Below are positions 52,196 through 59,573 of a stretch of DNA of 64,000 nucleotides, one piece after another. Positions within the stretch are counted from its first letter, which is position 1, and each line of letters opens with the position of its first letter. The DNA is from CAZTDU01 sp050248795 (lineage in GTDB: Bacteria > Pseudomonadota > Gammaproteobacteria > Burkholderiales > SG8-39), in NCBI GenBank assembly GCA_050248795.1, contig JBFWRS010000007.1, forward strand, positions 1 through 64,000, written 5' to 3'. The notes beneath the pieces were generated by a model, which saw only the letters and a list, made by a program, of their open reading frames with translations, was not told where the DNA came from and searched no databases. The translations under genes were made by a program, and so were the position numbers.

Positions 52196-52666
52196 TCAGT
52201 AGAGCCTCATGCCGGTTTTCTTCAGGATCCTGGTGCTGTAGATCACGTCGTATGCGCGCAGCGCGGGTTCCAGCAGGGCACGGATCTCCTGCACGCGTGC
52301 GTCGGTTTCAGCGCGGCTGCGGCCGTGCACCATCGCGAAAAGGTTGTAGCGCCAGCATGGCAAGCGCCGCGGCCGCCGATAGCTGTGGGTGACGAACGGC
52401 AGGGCGCCGACCCGTGCGCCCAGCACGTCCACCGCTTCGTCGTCCACATCCCACACCGACATGCCGTTAGCGGCATAGCCGAGCGCATAGTGGTTCGGCA
52501 CGGCGCCGATGCGCCGTATCCGGCCGTCCGCGAGCATCGCGCGCAGGCGCGCGGTGACCTCGGCCTCGGTGAGGCCGGCCGCGCGCGCCACCTCTTCATA
52601 CGGTGCGGCGGCGAGCGGCAGTCCGCCCTGGGTCGCACGCACGATTGCTTCGTCGGCGGCGTTCAC
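52196..52666 (-). CDS. nirH: NirH-like sirohaem decarboxylase subunit
   Basis: 156 residues from GTG 52666, coupled to the nirG stop. AsnC/Lrp-like fold: a winged-helix half (YEEVARAAGLTEAEVTARLR, RIRRIGAVPNHYALGYAANG) and a RAM-like half (VTHSYRRPRRLPCWRYNLFA MVHG pattern). It lies next to nirG, nirDL and nirJ. The NirDLGH set decarboxylates sirohaem. Assignment of H versus G rests on order and similarity of motifs. Confidence 0.85.
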   Translation of the reverse strand: MNAADEAIVRATQGGLPLAAAPYEEVARAAGLTEAEVTARLRAMLADGRIRRIGAVPNHYALGYAANGMSVWDVDDEAVDVLGARVGALPFVTHSYRRPRRLPCWRYNLFAMVHGRSRAETDARVQEIRALLEPALRAYDVIYSTRILKKTGMRLY

Positions 52667-53106
52667 GCAGTCAGCCTCATGCCGATGTAGTACTCGCGCT
52701 CGCGCGGCAGATCCAGTACCGGGTAGCCGGTCTCGGCCTCGATCTGCGCGATGAGCGGTGCGATCCGTGCGCGCGACGCGGCAGCGATGACGAACCACAT
52801 GTTGTAGCGGTGGGCGCGCTCGTAGTTGTGCGCCACCTCCGGATGCGAGTTCACCTGTGCGGCGACGCGCTCGAAATCCGCCGCCGGTACCTGCATCGCG
52901 CACAGGGTGAAGGCGCCACCCAGGCGCTCGGCGTCGTACAGCGGCCCGAAGCGGGTCAGAGTGCCGGCGGCGAGCATCGCGGCGAGCCTGGCGATCAGCG
53001 TCGCCTCGTCGGTACCGAAGCGCCGCGCGGCTTCCTCGTAGGGGCGCTTGCACAGCGGGAAGCCCTCCTGCAAGCGGTTGACGATATCGCGTTCGAGTTC
53101 ATGCAT
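52663..53106 (-). CDS. nirG: NirG-like sirohaem decarboxylase subunit
   Basis: 147 residues from ATG 53106, overlapping nirDL by 8 bp. The same two-part Lrp-like fold: FPLCKRPYEEAARRFGTDEA, then TRFGPLYDAERLGGAFTLCA and VAHNYERAHRYNMWFVIAAA. The HNYER motif matches the catalytic His region of NirD/NirG-type subunits. It forms part of the decarboxylase complex of haem d1 synthesis. Confidence 0.85.
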   Translation of the reverse strand: MHELERDIVNRLQEGFPLCKRPYEEAARRFGTDEATLIARLAAMLAAGTLTRFGPLYDAERLGGAFTLCAMQVPAADFERVAAQVNSHPEVAHNYERAHRYNMWFVIAAASRARIAPLIAQIEAETGYPVLDLPREREYYIGMRLTA

Positions 53107-54046
53107 AGCGCGCCGCCCGCTGGCTGAAACAGCGCCTGCTGAAGAGCACCTCGTGCGGATAGGTGCCGAGGCCGTGGCATGCGCGCAGCCGTTCGATATC
53201 CCGCGCGACTTCGGTGCGCTCGCGCCCATGCACCATGCAGTACAGGTTGTACGACCAGTCCGGCAGCGCACGTGCGCGCCGGTAGCACAGCGTCACCGCC
53301 GGGTCAGTGGCGAGGCGGCGACCGGCATCGGCCGCTTCGGTGTCGGGAACGTTCCAGACCACCATCGCGTTCGCGTTGTATCCCAGGCGCCGGTGGCGGA
53401 CGACCGCGCCGACGCGGCGCACGACGCCATCGTCGAGCCAGCGTTGCAGCATGTCGATCAAGCCGTTCTCCGGCAGGTCGAAGGCGGCGAATGGCCGCGG
53501 ATCGAACGGCAGCCCCGGGGCGAGCCGCGCAGCGAGCGCACGTTCTGCGTCAGCCAGAGTCCTCACCTGGCGGGGCCGGCCTGCGCGCGGCGCCGAGTGG
53601 TTGCCGAGATCGAAGCCCAGGTCGATGTGGAACTCCTCGAGCAGCGGCAGCCGCAGCACCGGCAAGGCCGTCTCGCGCTCGATGCAGGCTAACGTCGACG
53701 CAAGTGCGGATGGCGCCGGCGCCGTGGCGACGAACCAGAGGTTGATGCGGCTTTCGCGTTCGTAGTTGTGGTTGACCCCCGCGTGCGCGCTCACCTGGGC
53801 CGCTACCTCTGCGAGGCGCTCGGGCGGAACCGCCATCGCGGCGAGGGTGCTCGCGCCGGCGGTATTGGGCCGGAAAACGGGGCCGATGCGATCGATGAGT
53901 CCGCGCTCGCGCAACCTGCCGAAGCGGGCGATCACCCCCGCCTCGTCGACCACGCACGCTGCCGCGATCTCGGCGAAGGGCCGCGGCACCAGCGGAAAGC
54001 CGCGCTGCCAGGAGTTGAGGAGCCGGTAGTCGATCGCGTCGAGCAC
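53099..54046 (-). CDS. nirDL: NirDL fused sirohaem decarboxylase
   Basis: 315 residues from GTG 54046, one base after the nirF stop. Two Lrp-like units are joined: a NirD half (1-150, with VNHNYERESRINLWFVATAP) and a NirL half (about 160-315, with GAVVRHRRLGYNANAMVVWN and ALPDWSYNLYCMVHGRER). Fused NirDL occurs in several denitrifiers. It converts sirohaem to 12,18-didecarboxysirohaem, with NirG and NirH. Confidence 0.9.
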   Translation of the reverse strand: MLDAIDYRLLNSWQRGFPLVPRPFAEIAAACVVDEAGVIARFGRLRERGLIDRIGPVFRPNTAGASTLAAMAVPPERLAEVAAQVSAHAGVNHNYERESRINLWFVATAPAPSALASTLACIERETALPVLRLPLLEEFHIDLGFDLGNHSAPRAGRPRQVRTLADAERALAARLAPGLPFDPRPFAAFDLPENGLIDMLQRWLDDGVVRRVGAVVRHRRLGYNANAMVVWNVPDTEAADAGRRLATDPAVTLCYRRARALPDWSYNLYCMVHGRERTEVARDIERLRACHGLGTYPHEVLFSRRCFSQRAARYA

Positions 54047-54047
54047 G

Positions 54048-55208
54048 TCAGAACCCCGTCATCGCGCTGCGTGCGGCGAGGAAGATGCCGCTGGGGCTTT
54101 CGGCGGGGATCCGTGTCAGTTCGGCGAAGCTCTCGCCGTCGTACACCATCACCCTGCCGTCGTCGCGCGAGGAGACCCAGGCCTGCTCGCCGCGCGGGGT
54201 GAACTCCATGTGTAGCACCGCACGACCCGGCCTGAGTTCCTTCACCACTTTCATGCCGGGTACGTCGATGACCTGCACGACGCCGTTGTTGGGGAAGGCG
54301 AAGTTCACCCACACACGGCGCGCACCGGGTTGCGCCACGGCGAACACTGGTTGTCCGTGCACGGCGATCCGGCCTGCTTCCCGCCAGGTGACGCGATCGA
54401 GCACCAGCACCTCGTGGCGGCCGATCGCCGGCAGGAAGATGTAGCGACCGGCGACTGCCCAGCCGCGCAGGTGGGGCATCTTGTACACCGGCAGCGGGTC
54501 CTCGCCGCGGCCATAGCCGCCGAGGATGCGACGCGCGCGCGGTTCCGCCTCCCACAGGTCCACGAGCACGAGCCCGTCTTCGCCGAACAACCCGGCGATG
54601 TAGTGGCGGCCGTCCGGAGTGACGAATCCGTCGTACGGTTGCTTGCCCACCGCCGTCAGCCGCCTGACTGAAGGATTGCGCGGGTCGGCTGCGTCCACGA
54701 TCCAGATCTCGCCCGCGTCAAACAGGCTGAAGACGAAGCGATTGCCGGGAGCATCCGCGATACCGACCACCTTCGATCCGGTCGGCACCTCCGCGAGCGG
54801 CTCGAGCGTGCGCGCGTCGAACAGGCGAACCCCGCCGGGCGAATAGTTGGCGACCGCGATGATCGAGCCATCCTGCGAAATGGCGCCACCGATCGAGTTG
54901 CCCGCCTGGATCGTGCGCGCCGCGATTCTGGCGCGGAGCATGTCCACCTGGGTGAGGCCGCCGTCGCGCCCGAACACGAAGGCGTAGCGCCCATCGCGCG
55001 AGTACACCGCGGACGCGTGCGACAGGTCGCCCATTCCGTCGATTCGCGCGAGCGCGGTGCGGCCGCTCGTCTCCACGAGCATCACCCGCCCGGCCGCGCG
55101 CTCGATGACCAGGCCGAGATCGCCGGTACCCCGCAGTCCGTGGGTCTGCGGTGGTGCGGCGCAGGCAGACAGTGTCGCGGCAAGCCCGAATGCGAGAAGA
55201 CGATTCAT
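54048..55208 (-). CDS. nirF: NirF, haem d1 biosynthesis propeller lipoprotein
   Basis: 386 residues. The N-terminus LLAFGLAATLSACAAPP is a lipoprotein signal with lipobox LSAC, so it is probably tethered in the periplasm. A propeller follows (SAVYSRDGRYAFVFGRDGGL, VRLFDARTLEPLAEVPTGSK). NirF binds a d1 precursor and acts between NirJ and NirN. It overlaps nirC by four bases. Confidence 0.93.
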   Translation of the reverse strand: MNRLLAFGLAATLSACAAPPQTHGLRGTGDLGLVIERAAGRVMLVETSGRTALARIDGMGDLSHASAVYSRDGRYAFVFGRDGGLTQVDMLRARIAARTIQAGNSIGGAISQDGSIIAVANYSPGGVRLFDARTLEPLAEVPTGSKVVGIADAPGNRFVFSLFDAGEIWIVDAADPRNPSVRRLTAVGKQPYDGFVTPDGRHYIAGLFGEDGLVLVDLWEAEPRARRILGGYGRGEDPLPVYKMPHLRGWAVAGRYIFLPAIGRHEVLVLDRVTWREAGRIAVHGQPVFAVAQPGARRVWVNFAFPNNGVVQVIDVPGMKVVKELRPGRAVLHMEFTPRGEQAWVSSRDDGRVMVYDGESFAELTRIPAESPSGIFLAARSAMTGF

Positions 55209-55519
55209 CGCGGCAGTCCCTTGCTCAGTTGCTCGACGATCCACGCCGCCTCCGGCTCGGTGAGGTGCGCTTTCCACGGCGGCATCGCAGTTCCGCGGCG
55301 CCCGTGCAGGATGACCAGTCGCATCTGCACCGCGTCCTTCCCCGCGAAGGTTGCAGGCTCCAGCGAAGGACCGAGCCCTCCTCGCATGCTGAGGCCATGA
55401 CAAGAGCCGCAGTCTTGCTTCACCAGGTGCAGCAACTCGGCGCGCCGTGCCGCGACCGGCTCGGCGAGCGACGCGACGCTGGCTACCGAGAGGATCAGGA
55501 ATGCAGCTATCGATCGCAT
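55205..55519 (-). CDS. nirC: NirC c-type cytochrome
   Basis: 104 residues from ATG 55519; a GTG six bases upstream is possible. Signal peptide 1-18, one haem site QDCGSCHGLSMRGG (Cys37, Cys40, His41), likely axial Met in GTAMPPWKAHL. NirC passes electrons during maturation of NirS or haem d1. It heads the nirC-F-DL-G-H-J-N-dnr operon. Its start is 40.5 bp from the centre of the adjacent FNR dyad. Confidence 0.9.
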   Translation of the reverse strand: MRSIAAFLILSVASVASLAEPVAARRAELLHLVKQDCGSCHGLSMRGGLGPSLEPATFAGKDAVQMRLVILHGRRGTAMPPWKAHLTEPEAAWIVEQLSKGLPR

Positions 55520-55552
55520 GAACACAGCGTGCCGTAGCGCACGGCCGGGTGT

Positions 55553-55566
55553 TTAACCTAGATCAA
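55553..55566. promoter_or_regulatory. FNR/Dnr-type dyad between nirC and nirE
   Basis: TTAACctagATCAA, with a full right half. It is centred 40.5 bp from both the nirC ATG (minus) and the nirE ATG (plus). On the plus side TACAGT (55588-55593) is a suitable -10, so one site can drive both directions with starts at or near the start codons. Confidence 0.7.
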
Positions 55567-55599
55567 AGCTGTGCGCGGCACGGTACCTACAGTGTCGCC

Positions 55600-56787
55600 A
55601 TGGGCCTCGTTCCGGGCGCGCGTCGCGCCCCTTTCGTCGCGTTACTCGACCTTGACGGGAAGGCTGGCCTGGTGGTCGGCGGCGGGGCAGTCGCCGCGCG
55701 CAGCGCAGAGGCGCTGCTGCGCTCCGGCGTGCATGTCACGGTCGTGGCGCCGGAGCTCTGCCCGCAGCTTGCCGGTCTGGTGCTCGCCGGGGCGATGCGC
55801 CACGAGGCCAGGCGGTTCGTGCCGGGCGACCTGGCGGAAGTGGCGATCGCCTTCGCCGCCACCGACGACGCTGCGGTGAACGAAGCGGTGTCGGCCGAGG
55901 CGCGCGCGCTGCGAGTTCCAGTGAACGTTGCGGGCGACGTCGGGCTTTCCACGTTTGCGATGCCCTCGCTGTTCGGCAAGCCGTCGATGCCGGCCGAGGC
56001 GTCTGTGCGGGCCCACGCGCCGTCTGCGGGTTTCGTCAGCCTCGTTGGCGCGGGGCCTGGCGACCCGGAACTGCTGACATTGCGCGCGCTGCGCGTGATG
56101 CAGGGCGCGGACGTCGTGCTCTACGACCACCTGGTCGCGCCGGCGTTGGTTGAGCTCGCGCGATGCGAAGCCGAGCGCATCTACGTCGGCAAGGAGCAGG
56201 ACAACCATGCGCTCGATCAGCGCGAGATCAACGCGCTCATGGTGCGCCTTGCACGCCAGGGCAGGCACGTCGTCCGCCTCAAGGGGGGCGACCCCTTCGT
56301 CTTCGGGCGCGGTGGCGAGGAGATCGAGGCGCTTGCATCCCAGGGCATCGATTTCGAGGTGGTGCCCGGCGTGACCGCCGCGGTGGGCGCCGCGGCATAC
56401 GCCGGCATCCCGCTCACGCATCGCGACTATGCGCAGTCCTGCGTGTTCGTCACCGGCCACCTGAAGCAGGGCGCGCTCGATCTCGACTGGCGCGCGATTG
56501 CGCGCCCGCGCCAGACTGTCGTCGTTTACATGGGCGTGGGCGCATTGAAGTCGATCTGCGACGGCCTGGTCGCACACGGTTTGCCTCCCGGGCTGCCGGC
56601 CGCGATCGTGGAGAGGGCGACGCTGCCCGCGCAGCGTGTGATCGAAGGTACGCTCGCGTCGCTGCCCGCGAAGGCGATCGAAGGCAGCGTGCGCCCGCCG
56701 GCGCTGCTTATCGCCGGGGAAGTGGTGCTGCTGCGCGAACGGCTTGCCTGGTTCGATCGCGCCGCGGTAGCGAGCGAGGCATCCTGA
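55600..56787 (+). CDS. nirE: NirE/CysG-like: truncated precorrin-2 dehydrogenase fused to uroporphyrinogen III methyltransferase
   Basis: 395 residues from ATG 55600. Residues 10-120 form the NAD-binding half of a CysG-type dehydrogenase (DLDGKAGLVVGGGAVAARSA, AFAATDDAAVNEAVSAEARA). The dimer and helical parts found in CysG are missing. The usual NVVDxP catalytic segment reads NVAGDVG, with the Asp shifted by one. From residue 144 a complete methyltransferase follows (GFVSLVGAGPGDPELLTLRA, LKGGDPFVFGRGGEE). It makes precorrin-2 for haem d1. Whether the dehydrogenase half works is open. Confidence 0.9.
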   Translation: MGLVPGARRAPFVALLDLDGKAGLVVGGGAVAARSAEALLRSGVHVTVVAPELCPQLAGLVLAGAMRHEARRFVPGDLAEVAIAFAATDDAAVNEAVSAEARALRVPVNVAGDVGLSTFAMPSLFGKPSMPAEASVRAHAPSAGFVSLVGAGPGDPELLTLRALRVMQGADVVLYDHLVAPALVELARCEAERIYVGKEQDNHALDQREINALMVRLARQGRHVVRLKGGDPFVFGRGGEEIEALASQGIDFEVVPGVTAAVGAAAYAGIPLTHRDYAQSCVFVTGHLKQGALDLDWRAIARPRQTVVVYMGVGALKSICDGLVAHGLPPGLPAAIVERATLPAQRVIEGTLASLPAKAIEGSVRPPALLIAGEVVLLRERLAWFDRAAVASEAS

Positions 56788-56833
56788 ACCTGGCATCGGA
56801 TGTCACGCGCCAGGGCGGCAGCGGACGTGACGC

Positions 56834-57151
56834 TCAGCGGTGCGCGCGGCGCGAGAGCGGGAAAACGACGAGGTTGCGCAACAGCCCGCCGGTGGCGACC
56901 ACCACCATGAACACCGTGCCAGCGCCCATCAGCGCAAGGAACCATGCCATGCCTGCCTCGTGCGGGCGCCGCTGCAGCGCATCGTCAAGCAGCAGCGGGC
57001 CGACGATTACTGCCGCTGCGACCGCGAGCGCGAGCACGAAGAGATTGACCGCGAGCAGTCGTCTGCGCGGCACGCCCGCGGGGTTGGCGTGGAAGAATCC
57101 CCACAGCACGGCACCGAGCAGGAAGGCGAGAATGAGCAGCATGAAGTGCAT
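56834..57151 (-). CDS. Small three-helix membrane protein, end of kor operon
   Basis: 105 residues. Three hydrophobic segments: LILAFLLGAVLWGFFHA, LLAVNLFVLALAVAAAVIVG and WFLALMGAGTVFMVVVATGG. No cofactor residues. It starts 4 bp after the SDR stop and is convergent with nirE. Not recognised; its place suggests co-expression with anaerobic aromatic genes. Confidence 0.6.
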   Translation of the reverse strand: MHFMLLILAFLLGAVLWGFFHANPAGVPRRRLLAVNLFVLALAVAAAVIVGPLLLDDALQRRPHEAGMAWFLALMGAGTVFMVVVATGGLLRNLVVFPLSRRAHR

Positions 57152-57155
57152 GATG

Positions 57156-57857
57156 TCAGCCGTGCATCGTCAGCCCGCCTGACACGCTGATGGTCTGGCC
57201 GGTGATGAAATCGGCGTCGTCGCTGGACAGGAACAGCACCGCGCCGGGGATGTCCTCGGGCTTGCCGAGCCGCCCGATCGGCACCGCGCGCCGGTAGGCC
57301 TCGCGCAGCTTGTCCGGGTTTCCGGCGCCCTGCATGAAGGATTCCAGCATGCCGGTTTCGGTGAGCCCGGGACACACCGTGTTGAGGCGCACGCCCTTCG
57401 AGGCCAGCTCGCGCGCCAGCGTCTTGGTGAGCGCGATGATGCCGCCCTTGCAGGCGGAGTAGGGCGCTTCGCCCGAGGAGCCCACGCGCCCGGCGTCGGA
57501 GGCGATGTTGACCACCTTGCCGCCGCCGCGCTCGACCATGCCGGGCAGCACGCAGTGCAGCAGGTTCATCGCGCCGATGAGGTTGATCGAGATGATCTTC
57601 TGCCAGAACGCCGGGTCGGTCTTGAGAAACGGCTTGAACATGTCCCAGCCGGCGTTGTTGACCAGGATGTCCACCGCTCCGGCCTCGGCCACCGCGCGCT
57701 GCACGGCCGCGTAGTCGGTGATGTCCACCTTCGGTTCGCCCTGCAGGTCGAACACTACGACCTTCGTTCCCTCGGCCCGGAAGCGCTCGACGATCGCGGC
57801 GCCGATGCCGGCGGCGCCTCCGGTGACGATGGCGGTCTTGCCTTGCAGTCCTCTCAT
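57156..57857 (-). CDS. BadH-like short-chain dehydrogenase
   Basis: 233 residues. Rossmann TGGAAGIGAA, structural NNAGWDMFKPFLKTDPAFW, catalytic Ser in NIASDAGRVGSSGEAPYSAC with Tyr and Lys in YSACK, and C-terminal FITGQTISVSGGLTMHG. These stretches closely resemble BadH, the 2-hydroxycyclohexanecarboxyl-CoA dehydrogenase of Rhodopseudomonas. The likely substrate is therefore an alicyclic hydroxyacyl-CoA. No Had-type zinc dehydrogenase is present in the window, so it might serve that step. It overlaps the RidA gene by 4 bp. Confidence 0.85.
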   Translation of the reverse strand: MRGLQGKTAIVTGGAAGIGAAIVERFRAEGTKVVVFDLQGEPKVDITDYAAVQRAVAEAGAVDILVNNAGWDMFKPFLKTDPAFWQKIISINLIGAMNLLHCVLPGMVERGGGKVVNIASDAGRVGSSGEAPYSACKGGIIALTKTLARELASKGVRLNTVCPGLTETGMLESFMQGAGNPDKLREAYRRAVPIGRLGKPEDIPGAVLFLSSDDADFITGQTISVSGGLTMHG

Positions 57858-58255
57858 GTGTGCTCCTCGGGGATCACGGCGGTGGCTTCAAGTTCGATCT
57901 TACCGGGCGAGTCGAGCAGGTCGGAGACGAAGATCATGCTCATCGCGGGGTAGTGGCTTCCCATCAGCCGCTTCCAGATGCGGCCCAGCTCGGCGCGCGC
58001 GGCGAGGTAGGCCGGCTTGTCGCAGCAATAGGCGGTGATGCGGCAGACGTGCTCGGGCCGCGCGCCCGCCTCGGCGAGCACCGCCAGCACGTTCGCGAGC
58101 GCCTGCTCGAACTGCGGCGCGAGTTCCTCGGAGCGGAATCGCTGCGCCGCATCCCAGCCTACCTGTCCGGCGACGAACACCACGGTGCCGCGCGCGGCGA
58201 TGCCGTTGGCGTAGCCGCGGGGTGGTTCCCAGCCGTGCGGTTGCAGGATGTTCAT
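57854..58255 (-). CDS. RidA/YjgF-family protein
   Basis: 133 residues. RidA pattern: GTVVFVAGQVGWD, FEQALANVLAVLAEAGARPE, CRITAYCCDKPAYLAARAEL, and the closing GKIELEATAVIPEE. The catalytic Arg at the RidA position is not obvious, so imine deaminase activity is uncertain. Its place between a BadH-like SDR and a ferritin-like gene suggests a role tied to aromatic CoA metabolism. It overlaps both by 4 bp. Confidence 0.85.
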   Translation of the reverse strand: MNILQPHGWEPPRGYANGIAARGTVVFVAGQVGWDAAQRFRSEELAPQFEQALANVLAVLAEAGARPEHVCRITAYCCDKPAYLAARAELGRIWKRLMGSHYPAMSMIFVSDLLDSPGKIELEATAVIPEEHT

Positions 58256-58758
58256 TCGGTGGCGCGCGGCGGGTCGGGGTCTTCGTCCCAGCCGGGTTCG
58301 GGCCGCGGTACCCGCGCCAGCCATTCGCGGATGAGCTGCACGTGCTCGCGCTCCTCGGCCGCCATCTCGGTTGCCGCCGCGCGCACTTCGGGCGGCACGT
58401 CGCCGGCGCAGATGTCCTCGTAGTACTTCTGCGCCTGCAGTTCGCATTCGAGCGCGATCTCGAGTGCGTGCCCGGGTTGCATCAGGTAGTGCAGCGCATC
58501 CAGCGGCGCGGTTTCGGGCGCCTCGGTCGTTTCCCACGCGAACGCCGGCGGCAGCGCGGGGATGCTCGGCCAGCGCATCTGCTCGAGGATGCGCCGGGCG
58601 TGCAGCGACTCGATGTGCGCAAGCTTGCGGAACAGCGCGGCCACCTCGCGGTTGTTGTGCGTGTCCAGTTGCTCGGCGAACTGCGCGTAGCGCTCCTGGG
58701 CTTCGAGTTCCATGGCGTAGGCGCGCGCCATGAAGTCCTCTAGAGTTGGAACCGGCAT
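58252..58758 (-). CDS. Ferritin-like (rubrerythrin-type) di-iron protein
   Basis: 168 residues from ATG 58758, preceded by GGAGC and overlapping korB by 19 bp. Helices carry Glu and ExxH pairs typical of di-iron carboxylate proteins: AMELEAQERYAQF, LAHIESLHARRILEQM, ALEIALECELQAQKYYEDI and AAEEREHVQLIREWL. There is no rubredoxin domain. It could scavenge peroxide and protect the oxygen-sensitive KorAB and benzoyl-CoA reductase. Confidence 0.82.
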   Translation of the reverse strand: MPVPTLEDFMARAYAMELEAQERYAQFAEQLDTHNNREVAALFRKLAHIESLHARRILEQMRWPSIPALPPAFAWETTEAPETAPLDALHYLMQPGHALEIALECELQAQKYYEDICAGDVPPEVRAAATEMAAEEREHVQLIREWLARVPRPEPGWDEDPDPPRATE

Positions 58759-59573
58759 GCGAGCTCCTCGATGGATTGCGCGTGCACGTCGCGGGCGGCG
58801 CGGAATGGCGGGCGCACACCCTTGTACAGCAGACCGATGTTGAAGCCGTCGTCGGTCATCAGGCGGCGCGCGGCGCGCGCCGGGTCGTCGGTGTGCTCGA
58901 CCGGGGAGGGCCGCACCAACTGCTTCCAGCCGCGCTGCTCGGGGCGGAACGTCACGCACGGCGACAGGATCTCGATGAAGGAAAAGCCGGGGTGGCGCAC
59001 CGCGTCGGCGATCAGCGTGGCGCAGCCGTTCGGGTCGCCAGAGAACGCGCGCGCGATGTAGTTGGCGCCGGACGCAAGCGCAATCACCAGCGGATGGAAT
59101 TCGCGCAGGCCGGTGCCGCCGGGCGCGAGCTTGGATGACCAGTCGGGCTCGGTGGTGGGGGAGGGCTGGCCCTTGGTCATGCCATAGACGTGGTTGTCCA
59201 TGACGATGTAGGTCAGGTCCACGTTCCTGCGGCAGGCATGCAGGAAGTGGTTGCCGCCGATCGAGTAGCCGTCGCCGTCGCCGCTCGCCACCAGCACGGT
59301 AAGGTCGGGACGCGCCGCCTTCAGCCCGGTGGCGACCGGCAGCGCGCGTCCGTGTACGCCGTGAAAGCCGTAGCAGCTCGTATACGCCGGGATGCGCGAC
59401 GAGCAGCCGATGCCGGACACCAAGGCAACGTTCTCGGGGCGCAGTTCGAGCGCCGCCAGCGCCTTGGTGATCGCGAGCAGCACGGAATAATCGCCGCAGC
59501 CCGGGCACCACACCGGCTTGGTCGCGGACTTGAAATCCTTCGCCACGGGAATCGCTGCGTCCGGCGCGTTCAT
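58740..59573 (-). CDS. korB: 2-oxoacid:ferredoxin oxidoreductase beta subunit (KorB)
   Basis: 277 residues. The [4Fe-4S]-type PVWCPGCGDYSVLLAI start, SGIGCSSRIPAYTSCYGFHG, and the thiamine diphosphate motif VASGDGDGYSIGGNHFLHA are present. With KorA it oxidises 2-oxoglutarate to succinyl-CoA and reduces ferredoxin. In Thauera this enzyme feeds benzoyl-CoA reductase. It overlaps korA by 4 bp. Confidence 0.93.
   Translation of the reverse strand: MNAPDAAIPVAKDFKSATKPVWCPGCGDYSVLLAITKALAALELRPENVALVSGIGCSSRIPAYTSCYGFHGVHGRALPVATGLKAARPDLTVLVASGDGDGYSIGGNHFLHACRRNVDLTYIVMDNHVYGMTKGQPSPTTEPDWSSKLAPGGTGLREFHPLVIALASGANYIARAFSGDPNGCATLIADAVRHPGFSFIEILSPCVTFRPEQRGWKQLVRPSPVEHTDDPARAARRLMTDDGFNIGLLYKGVRPPFRAARDVHAQSIEELACRFQL

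Noticed and set aside
55549..55600. GTG 55549 as nirE start
   Set aside because: It would place the start codon on the edge of the FNR-type dyad; ATG 55600 fits the -10 and the protein family better.
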